DNA of 12,453 nt from JAAYZK01 sp964535025 (lineage in GTDB: Bacteria; Planctomycetota; Phycisphaerae; SM23-33; FEN-1343). Numbering within the stretch: position 1 is the stretch's first letter; every line of letters starts with the position of its first letter. Of the stretch, positions 1 to 5,811 are shown piece after piece. The notes under the pieces were generated by a model. That model saw only the letters and a list, made by a program, of their open reading frames with translations, made no database searches and was not told the DNA's origin. The translations under genes were made by a program, and so were the position numbers. Location: the NCBI GenBank assembly GCA_964535025.1, contig CAZHRW010000091.1, forward strand, positions 1 to 12,453, in the 5' to 3' direction.

Positions 1-6
1 TGAAGG

Positions 7-175
7 GAAATCCGAAATCCGAAGCTCGAAATACGAAACGATGAGGAAATCCGAAATCCGAAGCTCGAAATACGAAACAAATTCGAAACGGCGAAACGGA
101 TAAAAAGACAAACGAACTAACGACAAACGACAAACGACAAACGGCAAGAGGGCAAGAACGCAAAAGGACCCGAGA
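7..175 (+). repeat. Intergenic element I: solo A-rich left arm with internal tandem duplication
   Basis: This stretch carries the A-rich left-arm sequence found at three other sites in the window, but no T-rich complementary right arm follows before queD. A 33-nt block of 7-nt units (GAAATCC twice, GAAGCTC, GAAATAC, then GAAAC) occurs at 7-39 and again at 46-78, a 39-nt period. After it come AAATTCGAAACGGC, GAAACGGATAAA and an ACAAACG-rich tail. The + strand has no T at all from 119 to 181. The upstream gene lies outside the window, so the left boundary is uncertain; the TGA at 1-3 could be that gene's stop. It may be a deletion derivative of the full inverted-repeat element, or the arm may be a unit in its own right. 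Confidence 0.7.
121..148 (+). repeat. Heptamer tandem repeat (CGACAAA)3 plus a variant unit
   Basis: CGACAAA occurs three times head to tail at 121-127, 128-134 and 135-141, followed by the variant CGGCAAG at 142-148. The 7-nt period matches that of the GAAATCC-type units at the start of the same element, so the period is not limited to the terminal block. Confidence 0.75.
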
Positions 176-209
176 ACGAGGTTCCCCGGGTGCGGGGCGG
201 ACGAGATAG

Positions 210-587
210 ATGAAAGCGGAGCTGGTCAAAACGTTTAGATTCGACGCGGCCCACGCGCTGCCGAACGTGCCGGACGGGCACAAGTGCGGGTCGCTGCACG
301 GGCACAGCTATCGCGTGGACATCCACGTCGTCGGCGAGGTGGACCCCCACGCCGGGTGGGTGATGGACTTCGGGCGGATCAAGGCGATCGTCGCGCCGCT
401 GATCGAACAACTGGACCACCACAACCTCAACGACGTGCCGGGGTTGGCCAACGCGACCAGCGAGCTGCTGGCGGCGTGGCTGTGGGAGCGGATCCGCCCC
501 GAGCTGCCGGAGCTGACGGCCGTGGCGGTCCACGAAAGCGACACGGCGATATGTATCTACCGGGGCGAAGGCGACTGGCGTGAGTGA
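210..587 (+). CDS. queD: 6-carboxy-5,6,7,8-tetrahydropterin synthase (QueD / PTPS family)
   Basis: The 125-residue protein has the length and all landmarks of the QueD/6-pyruvoyl-tetrahydropterin synthase family. The zinc ligands are His15 (FDAAH) and His30/His32 (LHGH). The catalytic Cys26 sits in KCGSLHGH, the Asp69-His70 pair in LDHHNLND, and the substrate-binding Glu109 in VHESDT. QueD converts dihydroneopterin triphosphate to 6-carboxytetrahydropterin, the second step of the 7-deazaguanine (queuosine) pathway, in the cytoplasm. The short length and the Cys spacing favour QueD over eukaryotic-type PTPS, but no other queuosine gene is visible to confirm the pathway. The ATG has only a weak purine-rich upstream stretch. 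The gene's last 8 nt overlap the start of the downstream ligase gene, implying translational coupling. Element I lies directly upstream. Confidence 0.93.
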   Translation: MKAELVKTFRFDAAHALPNVPDGHKCGSLHGHSYRVDIHVVGEVDPHAGWVMDFGRIKAIVAPLIEQLDHHNLNDVPGLANATSELLAAWLWERIRPELPELTAVAVHESDTAICIYRGEGDWRE

Positions 588-1341
588 TCCGGCGGGCGAG
601 ACGATCCTGCGGGTGTTCATCGACCCGCCCTGCGACGGCGTGACCAACATGGCGATCGACGAGTGCCTGCTGGCCGCCGCCGCCGACGGGGGGGCGGCGA
701 CGCTGCGGCTGTACCGCTGGGCGCCGCCGACGCTGTCGCTGGGGTGCTTCCAGAAACTCGCCGACCCCGCGCGGGCTCGCCCGCCCCTGGCCGTGCTGCC
801 GGTGGTCCGTCGGATCACCGGCGGGGGGGCGATCGTGCACGCCGACGAGCTGACCTATGCGCTGGCCCTGCCGGCCGGACACCGCCTGGCGGGCGAGCGG
901 CCGGCGGACCTGTACACGTGGATGCACCGGCGGCTCGCCGAGGCCCTGGCGGCGCTGGGGGCCCTGACGCGGTTCCAGGGCGGCGAGAAGGTCCTCACCG
1001 GCCGCGCGGGGCCGTTCCTGTGCTTCCGGTCGCACGCGCCGTACGACCTGATGGCCGGCGGCGAGAAGCTCGCCGGCAGCGCCCAGCGGCGGACGCGTCG
1101 CGGCGTGCTCCAGCACGGCAGCGTGGTGCTCAACCGGACGCACCCGGTCCAGCCCAGCGCGTCCGTCGGCGAGCAGGTCGGCGAGACGGCCGGCTTCGAT
1201 ACCCTCGCCGACGCCCTCCTGACGGCCATCGCCGCCGCCGGCGTACGCCTGCAGCCGCCCGTGCCGTCCCAGGTCGACGCCGACGCGCTGCGTGCGTTCC
1301 GCGCCAAACATGCCGATCAGGCGTGGGTCGGGCGCTGGTAA
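580..1341 (+). CDS. Lipoate-protein ligase A / octanoyltransferase LipM-family protein
   Basis: The 253-residue protein belongs to the BPL/LplA/LipB cofactor-transferase fold. Visible motifs are RRITGGGAIVHADELTYAL (residues about 77-95, acyl-binding glycine loop) and GGEKLAGSAQRR with the catalytic-type Lys163. It ends the core with LQHGSVVL (177-184). Cys148 in LCFRSHAPYDL lies where LipM octanoyltransferases carry their acyl-thioester cysteine, so LipM-type octanoyl transfer from acyl carrier protein is more likely than ATP-dependent lipoate ligation; this remains an inference from motif position. The product would attach octanoyl or lipoyl groups to lysines of 2-oxoacid dehydrogenases or GcvH. 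Translation starts at GTG 580 inside the end of queD (8-nt overlap). The stop is followed at once by a C6/G6 inverted repeat and element II. Confidence 0.85.
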   Translation: MSDPAGETILRVFIDPPCDGVTNMAIDECLLAAAADGGAATLRLYRWAPPTLSLGCFQKLADPARARPPLAVLPVVRRITGGGAIVHADELTYALALPAGHRLAGERPADLYTWMHRRLAEALAALGALTRFQGGEKVLTGRAGPFLCFRSHAPYDLMAGGEKLAGSAQRRTRRGVLQHGSVVLNRTHPVQPSASVGEQVGETAGFDTLADALLTAIAAAGVRLQPPVPSQVDADALRAFRAKHADQAWVGRW

Positions 1342-1342
1342 A

Positions 1343-1356
1343 CCCCCCGTGGGGGG
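1343..1356 (+). other. C6-GT-G6 inverted repeat directly after a stop codon
   Basis: CCCCCCGTGGGGGG begins two bases after the TAA of the ligase gene and can form a five-pair GC stem with a CGTG loop. No T run follows, so it is not a standard intrinsic terminator. Its G run merges with the left end of element II (GGGGGGAAATTC), so it may be part of the element boundary or of its target site. Confidence 0.5.
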
Positions 1357-1590
1357 AAATTCGAAATTCGAAGCTCGAAATACGAAACAAACGGATAAAC
1401 GGATAAGACGGCAAACGGAAAAACGGCCGAACCCCGTCCGCCGTGCGGAAATACGACATCCGAAGCACGAAACAAACCTCAAACGGATAAAACGCAAACG
1501 CTGGGAACGGCCGTTTGTCGTTGTTTTGTTTGTCTTTTTATCCGTTTGGCTGTTTCGAATTTGTTTCGTATTTCGAGCTTCGGATTTCGG
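1357..1590 (+). repeat. Intergenic element II: two left arms and one right arm, no ORF
   Basis: A first A-rich left arm spans about 1357-1429 (GAAATTC twice, GAAGCTC, GAAATAC, GAAACAAACGGATAAACGG). A second, diverged left arm spans about 1448-1507 (GAAATAC, GACATCC, GAAGCAC, then the AAACCTCAAACGGATAAAACG subtype). The T-rich right arm at 1510-1590 is the reverse complement of the arm type in element I (including AAATTCGAAAC). The palindrome AACGGCCGTT at 1506-1515 lies between the second left arm and the right arm and would be the hairpin apex; CGGCCG also ends the first left arm (1424-1429). The stretch between the ligase and peptidase genes contains no credible gene; long frames through it only translate the repeat. 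Confidence 0.8.
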
Positions 1591-1605
1591 GTTTTCGTCC
1601 TCCTA

Positions 1606-1611
1606 GAGGTG
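1606..1611 (+). promoter_or_regulatory. Shine-Dalgarno site deciding the M3 peptidase start
   Basis: GAGGTG lies 8 nt before the ATG at 1620. It shows that translation starts at 1620. The frame stays open upstream to 1515 only because the right arm of element II lacks stops in that frame; that extension would encode repeat sequence, not peptidase. Confidence 0.7.
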
Positions 1612-1619
1612 AAGGATCG

Positions 1620-3425
1620 ATGACTGATCAGCCATCACGAGAGACCGACCTGTCGGCCCTGGAGCCCTATGTGCCGCGTCGGTTCGTCCCTGCGGGGGCG
1701 GACCTGACCGACAGGGCGACGGTGGTGAAGCTGTACAAGGCGCTGCTGGCGCGGGAGGTATCGTCCGGCGAGGCGCTGGAGGCGTGGGTGGCCGACCGCA
1801 GCGAGCTGGACGCGGCGGTCGACCAGGCCGGGTCGATCCTGTACATCCGCATGACCTGCCAGACCGACGACCCCGAGCGGGCGAGCCGCTACAAGGCCTT
1901 CCAGACCCACGTCGTGCCGGCGATCAAGCCGCTGGGCCACGCGTTGGACGCCAAGTACCTCGCCGCCCGCGAGCGGCTGGGCGGCGGCGGGCGGCGCTAC
2001 GCGGTGTACGACCGGACGACGCGGACGCAGGTGGCCATCTTCCGCGAGGCCAACGTCCCCCTCCAGACCGACCTGTCGCTGCTCAGCCAGGCCTACCAGA
2101 CGCGCTGCGGGGCGATGACCGTCCGCTTCGACGGCGAGGAGCAGACGCTGCCGCAGATGGCCCGCTACCAGCAGGAGCCCGACCGGGCCCTCCGCGAGCG
2201 GGCCTGGCGGGCGACGACGGCGCGACGCCTGCAGGACGCCGATGCGCTGGAGGCGCTGTTCGACAAGATGCTCGCCGGCCGTGCCCGCGTCGCGGCCAAC
2301 GCCGGGATGTCGAGCTTTCGCGAGTACAGTTTCGCGGCGATGAACCGCTTCGACTACACGCCGGCCGACTGCGAGGCCTACCACGACGCCGTCGAGGCCG
2401 TCGTCGTGCCGCTGTGGCGCGAGATCCAGCAGCAGCGGCGGCGGCGGATGGCCCTGGCGGCGCTGCGGCCGTGGGACACCCGCGTGGACGTCGAGGGCCG
2501 CGCGCCGCTGAAGCCGTTTACCGAGCCTTCGAGGCTGGTCGACGGGTGTGTCGAGGTGTTTCGGCGCACCGATCCGGCGCTGGCCGAGCAGTTCGCGAGC
2601 ATGCGCGACGCGGGCCTGCTGGACCTGGCCAGCCGCAAGGGCAAGGCCCCCGGCGGCTACCAGGCCACGCTGGCCGAGGCCCGCAAGCCCTTCATCTTCA
2701 TGAACGCCGTCGGGCTCGACCGCGACGTGCGGACGCTGCTGCACGAGGGCGGCCACGCCTTCCACACGCTGGCGGCGGCCGACGAACCGCTGCTGGCGTA
2801 TCGCCACGCGCCGATGGAGTTCTGCGAGGTGGCCTCGATGGGCATGGAACTGCTGGCCGACGGGCACCTGGGGGTGTTCTACGACGACCCCGCGGCCGGC
2901 GCCCGCAGCCGTCGCGAGCACCTGGAGGGGATTATCATGATCCTGCCGTGGGTGGCGACGATCGACGCGTTCCAGCACTGGATCTACACCCATCCCGGCC
3001 ACACGGCGGCGGCCCGCCGCGACGCGTGGCTGGCGGTCCACGACCGCTTCAGCGGCGGCGTGGTCGACTGGACGGGGCTGGACGAGGCGAAGGGGTGCCT
3101 GTGGCACCGGCAGTTGCACGTTTTCGAGGCGCCCTTCTACTACATCGAGTACGGGATCGCCCAACTGGGCGCGCTGCAGTTGTGGGTCCGCGCCAAGGCC
3201 GATCCGGCGGCCGCCCTGGCCGATTACAAGGCGGCGATGGCCCTGGGCGGCTCGCGCCCGCTGCCGGAGCTGTTCGCCGCGGCCGGCCTGCGGTTCGACT
3301 TCTCCGCCGAGACGATCGGCCCCCTGGTTGAGGCGGTCGCCGCGGAACTGGCGATGCTCGAAGGGGAGGGGAAATCCGAACGAAGCTCGAAATACGAAAC
3401 AAATTCGAAACGGCGAAACGGATAA
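1620..3425 (+). CDS. M3-family oligoendopeptidase (zinc metallopeptidase)
   Basis: The 601-residue protein is a cytoplasmic M3-family zinc oligopeptidase. The HEXXH motif is His375-Glu376-Gly-Gly-His379 in LLHEGGHAFHTL, and the third zinc ligand is probably Glu403 in MEFCEVASMGMELL. The HEGGH form and the MEFCEVAS context match the oligoendopeptidase branch distinct from classical PepF. His and Tyr residues near the C-terminus (VFEAPFYYIEYGIAQLGA) match the M3 substrate-binding region. The start is set by the ribosome binding site at 1606. The C-terminal 18 or so residues (from about 584, ending SKYETNSKRRNG) are encoded by element III, whose GGATAA block gives the stop codon, so the native tail has been replaced or extended. 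It probably degrades short peptides. Confidence 0.92.
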   Translation: MTDQPSRETDLSALEPYVPRRFVPAGADLTDRATVVKLYKALLAREVSSGEALEAWVADRSELDAAVDQAGSILYIRMTCQTDDPERASRYKAFQTHVVPAIKPLGHALDAKYLAARERLGGGGRRYAVYDRTTRTQVAIFREANVPLQTDLSLLSQAYQTRCGAMTVRFDGEEQTLPQMARYQQEPDRALRERAWRATTARRLQDADALEALFDKMLAGRARVAANAGMSSFREYSFAAMNRFDYTPADCEAYHDAVEAVVVPLWREIQQQRRRRMALAALRPWDTRVDVEGRAPLKPFTEPSRLVDGCVEVFRRTDPALAEQFASMRDAGLLDLASRKGKAPGGYQATLAEARKPFIFMNAVGLDRDVRTLLHEGGHAFHTLAAADEPLLAYRHAPMEFCEVASMGMELLADGHLGVFYDDPAAGARSRREHLEGIIMILPWVATIDAFQHWIYTHPGHTAAARRDAWLAVHDRFSGGVVDWTGLDEAKGCLWHRQLHVFEAPFYYIEYGIAQLGALQLWVRAKADPAAALADYKAAMALGGSRPLPELFAAAGLRFDFSAETIGPLVEAVAAELAMLEGEGKSERSSKYETNSKRRNG

Positions 3426-3544
3426 ACGTAAACGACAGAACGACAAACGTAAAAGCGTCACACAACGCGGCTCGGCCGTTTGCCGTTTGTGTTTTATCCG
3501 TTTGAGGTTTGTTTCGTGTTTCGAGCTTCGGATTTCGGATTTCC
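3369..3544 (+). repeat. Intergenic element III: complete inverted repeat without ORF, overlapping the peptidase 3' end
   Basis: The left arm runs from 3371 to about 3450 (GAAATCC, GAAC, GAAGCTC, GAAATAC, GAAACAAATTCGAAACGGC, GAAACGGATAAACG). The right arm at about 3473-3544 reads, in reverse complement, GGAAATCC, GAAATCC, GAAGCTC, GAAACAC, then the AAACCTCAAACGGATAAAAC subtype. The arms pair over most of their length and leave a short GC-rich loop ending in CGGCCGTTTG, the same decamer found at the apex of element II. The arms carry different subtypes (ATTCGAAACGG against CCTCAAACGG), so the copy is not a simple perfect palindrome. The left 55 nt lie inside the peptidase reading frame. Confidence 0.82.
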
Positions 3545-3572
3545 GGACCGCGGCCCGCGGCCCGCGGTCCGG
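3543..3572 (+). other. Strong GC hairpin abutting element III
   Basis: CCGGACCGCGG (3543-3553) and its exact reverse complement CCGCGGTCCGG (3562-3572) flank an 8-nt loop, an 11-pair GC stem. It starts where the right arm of element III ends. No T run follows. It may act as a transcription pause or an mRNA stability structure, or mark the element's border. Confidence 0.6.
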
Positions 3573-3578
3573 CGAACC

Positions 3579-3607
3579 TTGACAGGCGCGCACGCCGCGG
3601 GGATGAT
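3579..3607 (+). promoter_or_regulatory. Candidate sigma-70-type promoter for lysS
   Basis: TTGACA at 3579-3584 is a perfect -35 match, followed by a 17-nt spacer and GATGAT at 3602-3607 (4 of 6 matches to TATAAT). Transcription would start near 3614 and leave a leader of about 53 nt before lysS. The site lies downstream of element III and its GC hairpin, so lysS could be transcribed independently of the upstream genes. The call rests on consensus match only. Confidence 0.4.
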
Positions 3608-3666
3608 GACCCAACCAGCCCCCGCGGCGGTCCGGCGGGCGCGTTTGAAATGATTGGACTTGCGCG

Positions 3667-5109
3667 ATGTTGGAAGAGATTCAGGCCGAGCGGCAGAGGA
3701 AACTGGAGGCGATCCGCGCGCTGGGGATCGACCCGTACGGGCGGCGCTACGACGGGGCCGAGCCGGTGGCGTCGATCCGCCAGCGGTACGTCGACGACAC
3801 CGACGGCCAGCGGGGCGACGTCGCCGGACGGCTTGTGCTGTTGCGTGACATGGGCAAGCTGATCTTCGCCCAGGTCCGCGACGCGACCGGCACGCTGCAG
3901 ATCGCCCTGCGCCGCAACGCCCTGGACGAGACGCAGTGGTCCCTGGCCAAGCTGCTCGACCTCGGCGACCTCGTCGCCGTCCGCGGCGACCTGACCCGCA
4001 CGCGGACCGGCGAGCTGACCGTCTTCGCCGACGGCCTGACGCTGCTGTGCAAGAGCCTGCTGCCGCTGCCGGAGAAGTTTCACGGCCTGCAGGACACGGA
4101 GCTGCGCTACCGCAAGCGCTACCTCGACCTGATCGTCAATCCCGAGTCGATGGACGTCTTCACGCGGCGCGTCGCGATCATCCGCCACCTCCGACGCTAC
4201 CTCGAGGACCGCGGCTTCATGGAGGTCGAAACGCCCATGATGCAGTCGGTCTTCGGCGGGGCCGCGGCGCGGCCGTTCCTGACGCACCACAACGCCCTCG
4301 ACCGCGACCTGTACCTGCGGATCAGCCCCGAGCTGTTCCTCAAGCGCCTGCTGGTCGGCGGGATGGACAAGGTCTTCGAGATCAACCGCAACTTCCGCAA
4401 CGAGGGGATCGATTCCACCCACAACCCCGAGTTCACCATGATGGAGCTCTACCAGGCCCGCGCCGATTACGAGGTCATGATGGAGCTGACCGAAGGGCTC
4501 ATCGCCTCGACGGCCGAGGCGGTGTGCGGGTCGATGAAACTGCCCTACGGCGAGGACGAGCTGGACTACACGCCCCCGTGGCGACGGGTGACTTACGATG
4601 AACTGCTGGGCGAGCACGCGGGGGTCTCCCTGGACGACCCCGCGGGCCTGCGCGCCAAGGCGCGCGGGCTGGGCATCGAGGAGGCCAACAAGGCCGACGC
4701 CGTGGTGGCGAATCTCATCTTCGAGGCGGTGGTCGAACCGACCCTCGTGCAGCCGACATTCGTAAGAGACTATCCGGCGGACCTGTGTCCGCTGACGCGG
4801 CGGGATCCGGCCAACCCCGCGATCGCGCTGCGGTTCGAGGCGTACGCCGCCACGATGGAACTGGCCAACGCCTACACGGAACTGAACGACCCGGCCGTCC
4901 AGGAGGCCAATTTCCGGATGCAACTGGCCGGCGAGGCGGCCGACGAGACGATGCGGGTGATGGACGACGACTTCCTCGTCGCCCTCCAGCACGGCATGCC
5001 GCCGGCGGGCGGGCTGGGCGTCGGCATCGACCGGCTCGTGATGTTGCTGACCGACACGACAACCATCCGCGACGTGGTGCTGTTCCCCACCTTGCGGACG
5101 ACGTCCTGA
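3667..5109 (+). CDS. lysS: Lysyl-tRNA synthetase, class II
   Basis: The 480-residue protein charges tRNA-Lys with lysine in the cytoplasm. An N-terminal helix (RQRKLEAIRALGIDPYG, 9-25) leads into an OB-fold anticodon-binding domain (about 50-130, VAGRLVLLRDMGKLIFAQV). The class II catalytic core has motif 1 ending in VETPMM (187-192). Motif 2 is FEINRNFRNEGID (237-249) followed by THNPEFTMMELYQA. Motif 3 is GLGVGIDRLVMLLT (449-462). QPTFVRDYP (362-370) and ELANAYTELNDP (398-409) are typical of LysS and argue against AspS or AsnS. It is slightly shorter than the E. coli enzyme (505). The Shine-Dalgarno match is weak; a candidate promoter lies about 60 nt upstream. Element IV begins 21 nt after the stop. 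Confidence 0.96.
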   Translation: MLEEIQAERQRKLEAIRALGIDPYGRRYDGAEPVASIRQRYVDDTDGQRGDVAGRLVLLRDMGKLIFAQVRDATGTLQIALRRNALDETQWSLAKLLDLGDLVAVRGDLTRTRTGELTVFADGLTLLCKSLLPLPEKFHGLQDTELRYRKRYLDLIVNPESMDVFTRRVAIIRHLRRYLEDRGFMEVETPMMQSVFGGAAARPFLTHHNALDRDLYLRISPELFLKRLLVGGMDKVFEINRNFRNEGIDSTHNPEFTMMELYQARADYEVMMELTEGLIASTAEAVCGSMKLPYGEDELDYTPPWRRVTYDELLGEHAGVSLDDPAGLRAKARGLGIEEANKADAVVANLIFEAVVEPTLVQPTFVRDYPADLCPLTRRDPANPAIALRFEAYAATMELANAYTELNDPAVQEANFRMQLAGEAADETMRVMDDDFLVALQHGMPPAGGLGVGIDRLVMLLTDTTTIRDVVLFPTLRTTS

Positions 5110-5130
5110 GGGTGCCCCGGGCCCACGGGA

Positions 5131-5232
5131 GAAATCCGAAGCACGAAGCACGAAATACGAAACAAATTCGAAACGGCCCAAACGACTTAAGACGGCAAGC
5201 AACGACAAGAACGGCGCCGACAACGACGAACG
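5131..5232 (+). repeat. Left arm of element IV
   Basis: The units are GAAATCC, GAAGCAC, GAAGCAC, GAAATAC and GAAACAAATTCGAAACGG, followed by AAACGACTTAAGACGGCAAG and a CGACAA-rich tail containing the palindrome CGGCGCCG at 5212-5219. It pairs imperfectly with the right arm, for example AAACAAATTCGAAACG against CGTTTCGGATTTGTTT. Confidence 0.78.
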
Positions 5233-5267
5233 ATCGAATGTCTGCATTGTGAGCAACGGAGATACGG

Positions 5268-5639
5268 GTGAGTGGGGATCACGAGTATGACCTGGAGCCG
5301 CGAACGTTGACGTTCGCCAAGCGAACGCGGGCGCTTGTGAGTAAGCTGCCGAAAACGATAGCCGTTTTTGAAGATGGTAAGCAGGTGGTTCGGGCGTCCG
5401 GATCGGTGGGAGCGAACTACATCGAGGCAAATGAGGCGCTGAGTAAGAAGGACTTCGTGATGCGCCTTCGGATTTGTCGTAAGGAAGCGAAGGAATGCCG
5501 CTACTGGTTCGATTTGCTCAGCAGCGCTACCGAGGACGGGCACGAGGGGGAGCGACAGGCGCTGCGCCAGGAAGCCCACGAACTTATGCTGATCTTCGGC
5601 GCTATGCTCCGCAACACCCAGGGAGGGGCGAAGGCTTGA
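5268..5639 (+). CDS. Four-helix-bundle protein, 23S rRNA intervening-sequence (IVP/S23) family
   Basis: The 123-residue protein matches the S23/IVP four-helix-bundle family. Predicted helices are about 13-28, 36-57, 60-88 and 95-116; landmarks are TFAKRTRALVSKLP, GSVGANYIEANEALSKKDF (45-63) and RICRKEAKECRYWFDLL (68-84). Relatives are encoded in intervening sequences of bacterial 23S rRNA, and the fold is shared with Avd, the accessory protein of diversity-generating retroelements. The molecular function of the free-standing members is unknown. It starts at GTG 5268 with GGAG at 5258-5261. It lies between the two arms of element IV. Its codons (ATA, AGT, CTT, GTT, TTT, CGA) are visibly less GC-biased than those of lysS and the LolC/E gene, consistent with acquisition. 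No signal peptide, membrane helix or nuclease motif is visible. Confidence 0.88.
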   Translation: MSGDHEYDLEPRTLTFAKRTRALVSKLPKTIAVFEDGKQVVRASGSVGANYIEANEALSKKDFVMRLRICRKEAKECRYWFDLLSSATEDGHEGERQALRQEAHELMLIFGAMLRNTQGGAKA

Positions 5640-5663
5640 GCAAACGTATGCATCGGTGTTTGC
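5640..5663 (+). other. Small hairpin just after the four-helix-bundle stop codon
   Basis: GCAAAC (5640-5645) and GTTTGC (5658-5663) can form a six-pair stem with a 12-nt loop, starting at the base after the TGA. The sequence after it is T-rich but has no uninterrupted T run, so a terminator role is only possible. Confidence 0.3.
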
Positions 5664-5757
5664 CACCTTTGTTGTTGGCGTTTCTTTCTTTGCTGTCTTC
5701 GAGTTTTGGTCGTTTCGGATTTGTTTCGGATTTCGAATTTGGGATTTCGGATTTCCC
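5660..5757 (+). repeat. Right arm of element IV
   Basis: This T-rich block is the imperfect reverse complement of the left arm. Read on the minus strand it gives GAAATCC, GAAATCC, CAAATTC, GAAATCC, GAAACAAATCC, GAAACG, and then AAGACAGCAAAG, which corresponds to AAGACGGCAAGC in the left arm. It is more diverged than the arms of elements II and III. Confidence 0.75.
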
Positions 5758-5811
5758 GGGGTCCAACGGTAGAGCGGTTTGAGAACGCCGTCGTCCTGAG
5801 CCTTTAAGCGC

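Larger units (their letters stand above)
5131..5757 (+). mobile_element. Element IV: inverted-repeat element carrying a four-helix-bundle gene
   Basis: The same A-rich left arm as in elements I-III (5131 to about 5232) and a T-rich reverse-complement right arm (about 5660-5757) enclose a single small gene at 5268-5639. The ends read GGGAGAAATCC at the left and GGATTTCCCGGGG at the right, and a CCCCGGG sequence sits outside the left end (5115-5121) and spans the right end. Related gene-less copies occur at three other sites in the window. The layout suggests a gene-bearing element with gene-less relatives. No transposase, integrase or reverse transcriptase is encoded, and no clear target-site duplication can be seen, so mobility is an inference from repeat number and from insertion between housekeeping genes. 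Confidence 0.5.

Noticed and set aside
7..78. CRISPR array (33-nt repeat occurring twice)
   Set aside because: The two copies are only 6 nt apart, there is no third copy in register and no cas gene in the window; it is a tandem duplication inside the arm.
1343..1356. Intrinsic terminator after the ligase gene
   Set aside because: The stem is GC-rich but is followed by GAAATTC and not by a T run.
427..1497. Long minus-strand reading frame opposite queD and the ligase gene
   Set aside because: Its translation is low-complexity Arg/Gly/Pro/Ala-rich sequence typical of the antisense of GC-rich genes, and its N-terminus is repeat-derived.
1515..1619. N-terminal extension of the M3 peptidase
   Set aside because: It translates the right arm of element II (FVSYFELRISGF-type peptide), and a good ribosome binding site precedes ATG 1620.
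3049..5430. 793-codon minus-strand frame opposite lysS
   Set aside because: It spans the peptidase end, element III, lysS and part of element IV and shows no domain; it is a GC-bias shadow of lysS plus repeat translation.
5131..5757. Diversity-generating retroelement, given the Avd-like four-helix-bundle protein
   Set aside because: No reverse transcriptase is encoded and no template/variable repeat pair with adenine-specific changes is seen; arm differences include changes at T, C and G.
5131..5757. 23S rRNA intervening sequence
   Set aside because: The flanking sequences are lysS and a LolC/E gene; no rRNA sequence is recognisable on either side.
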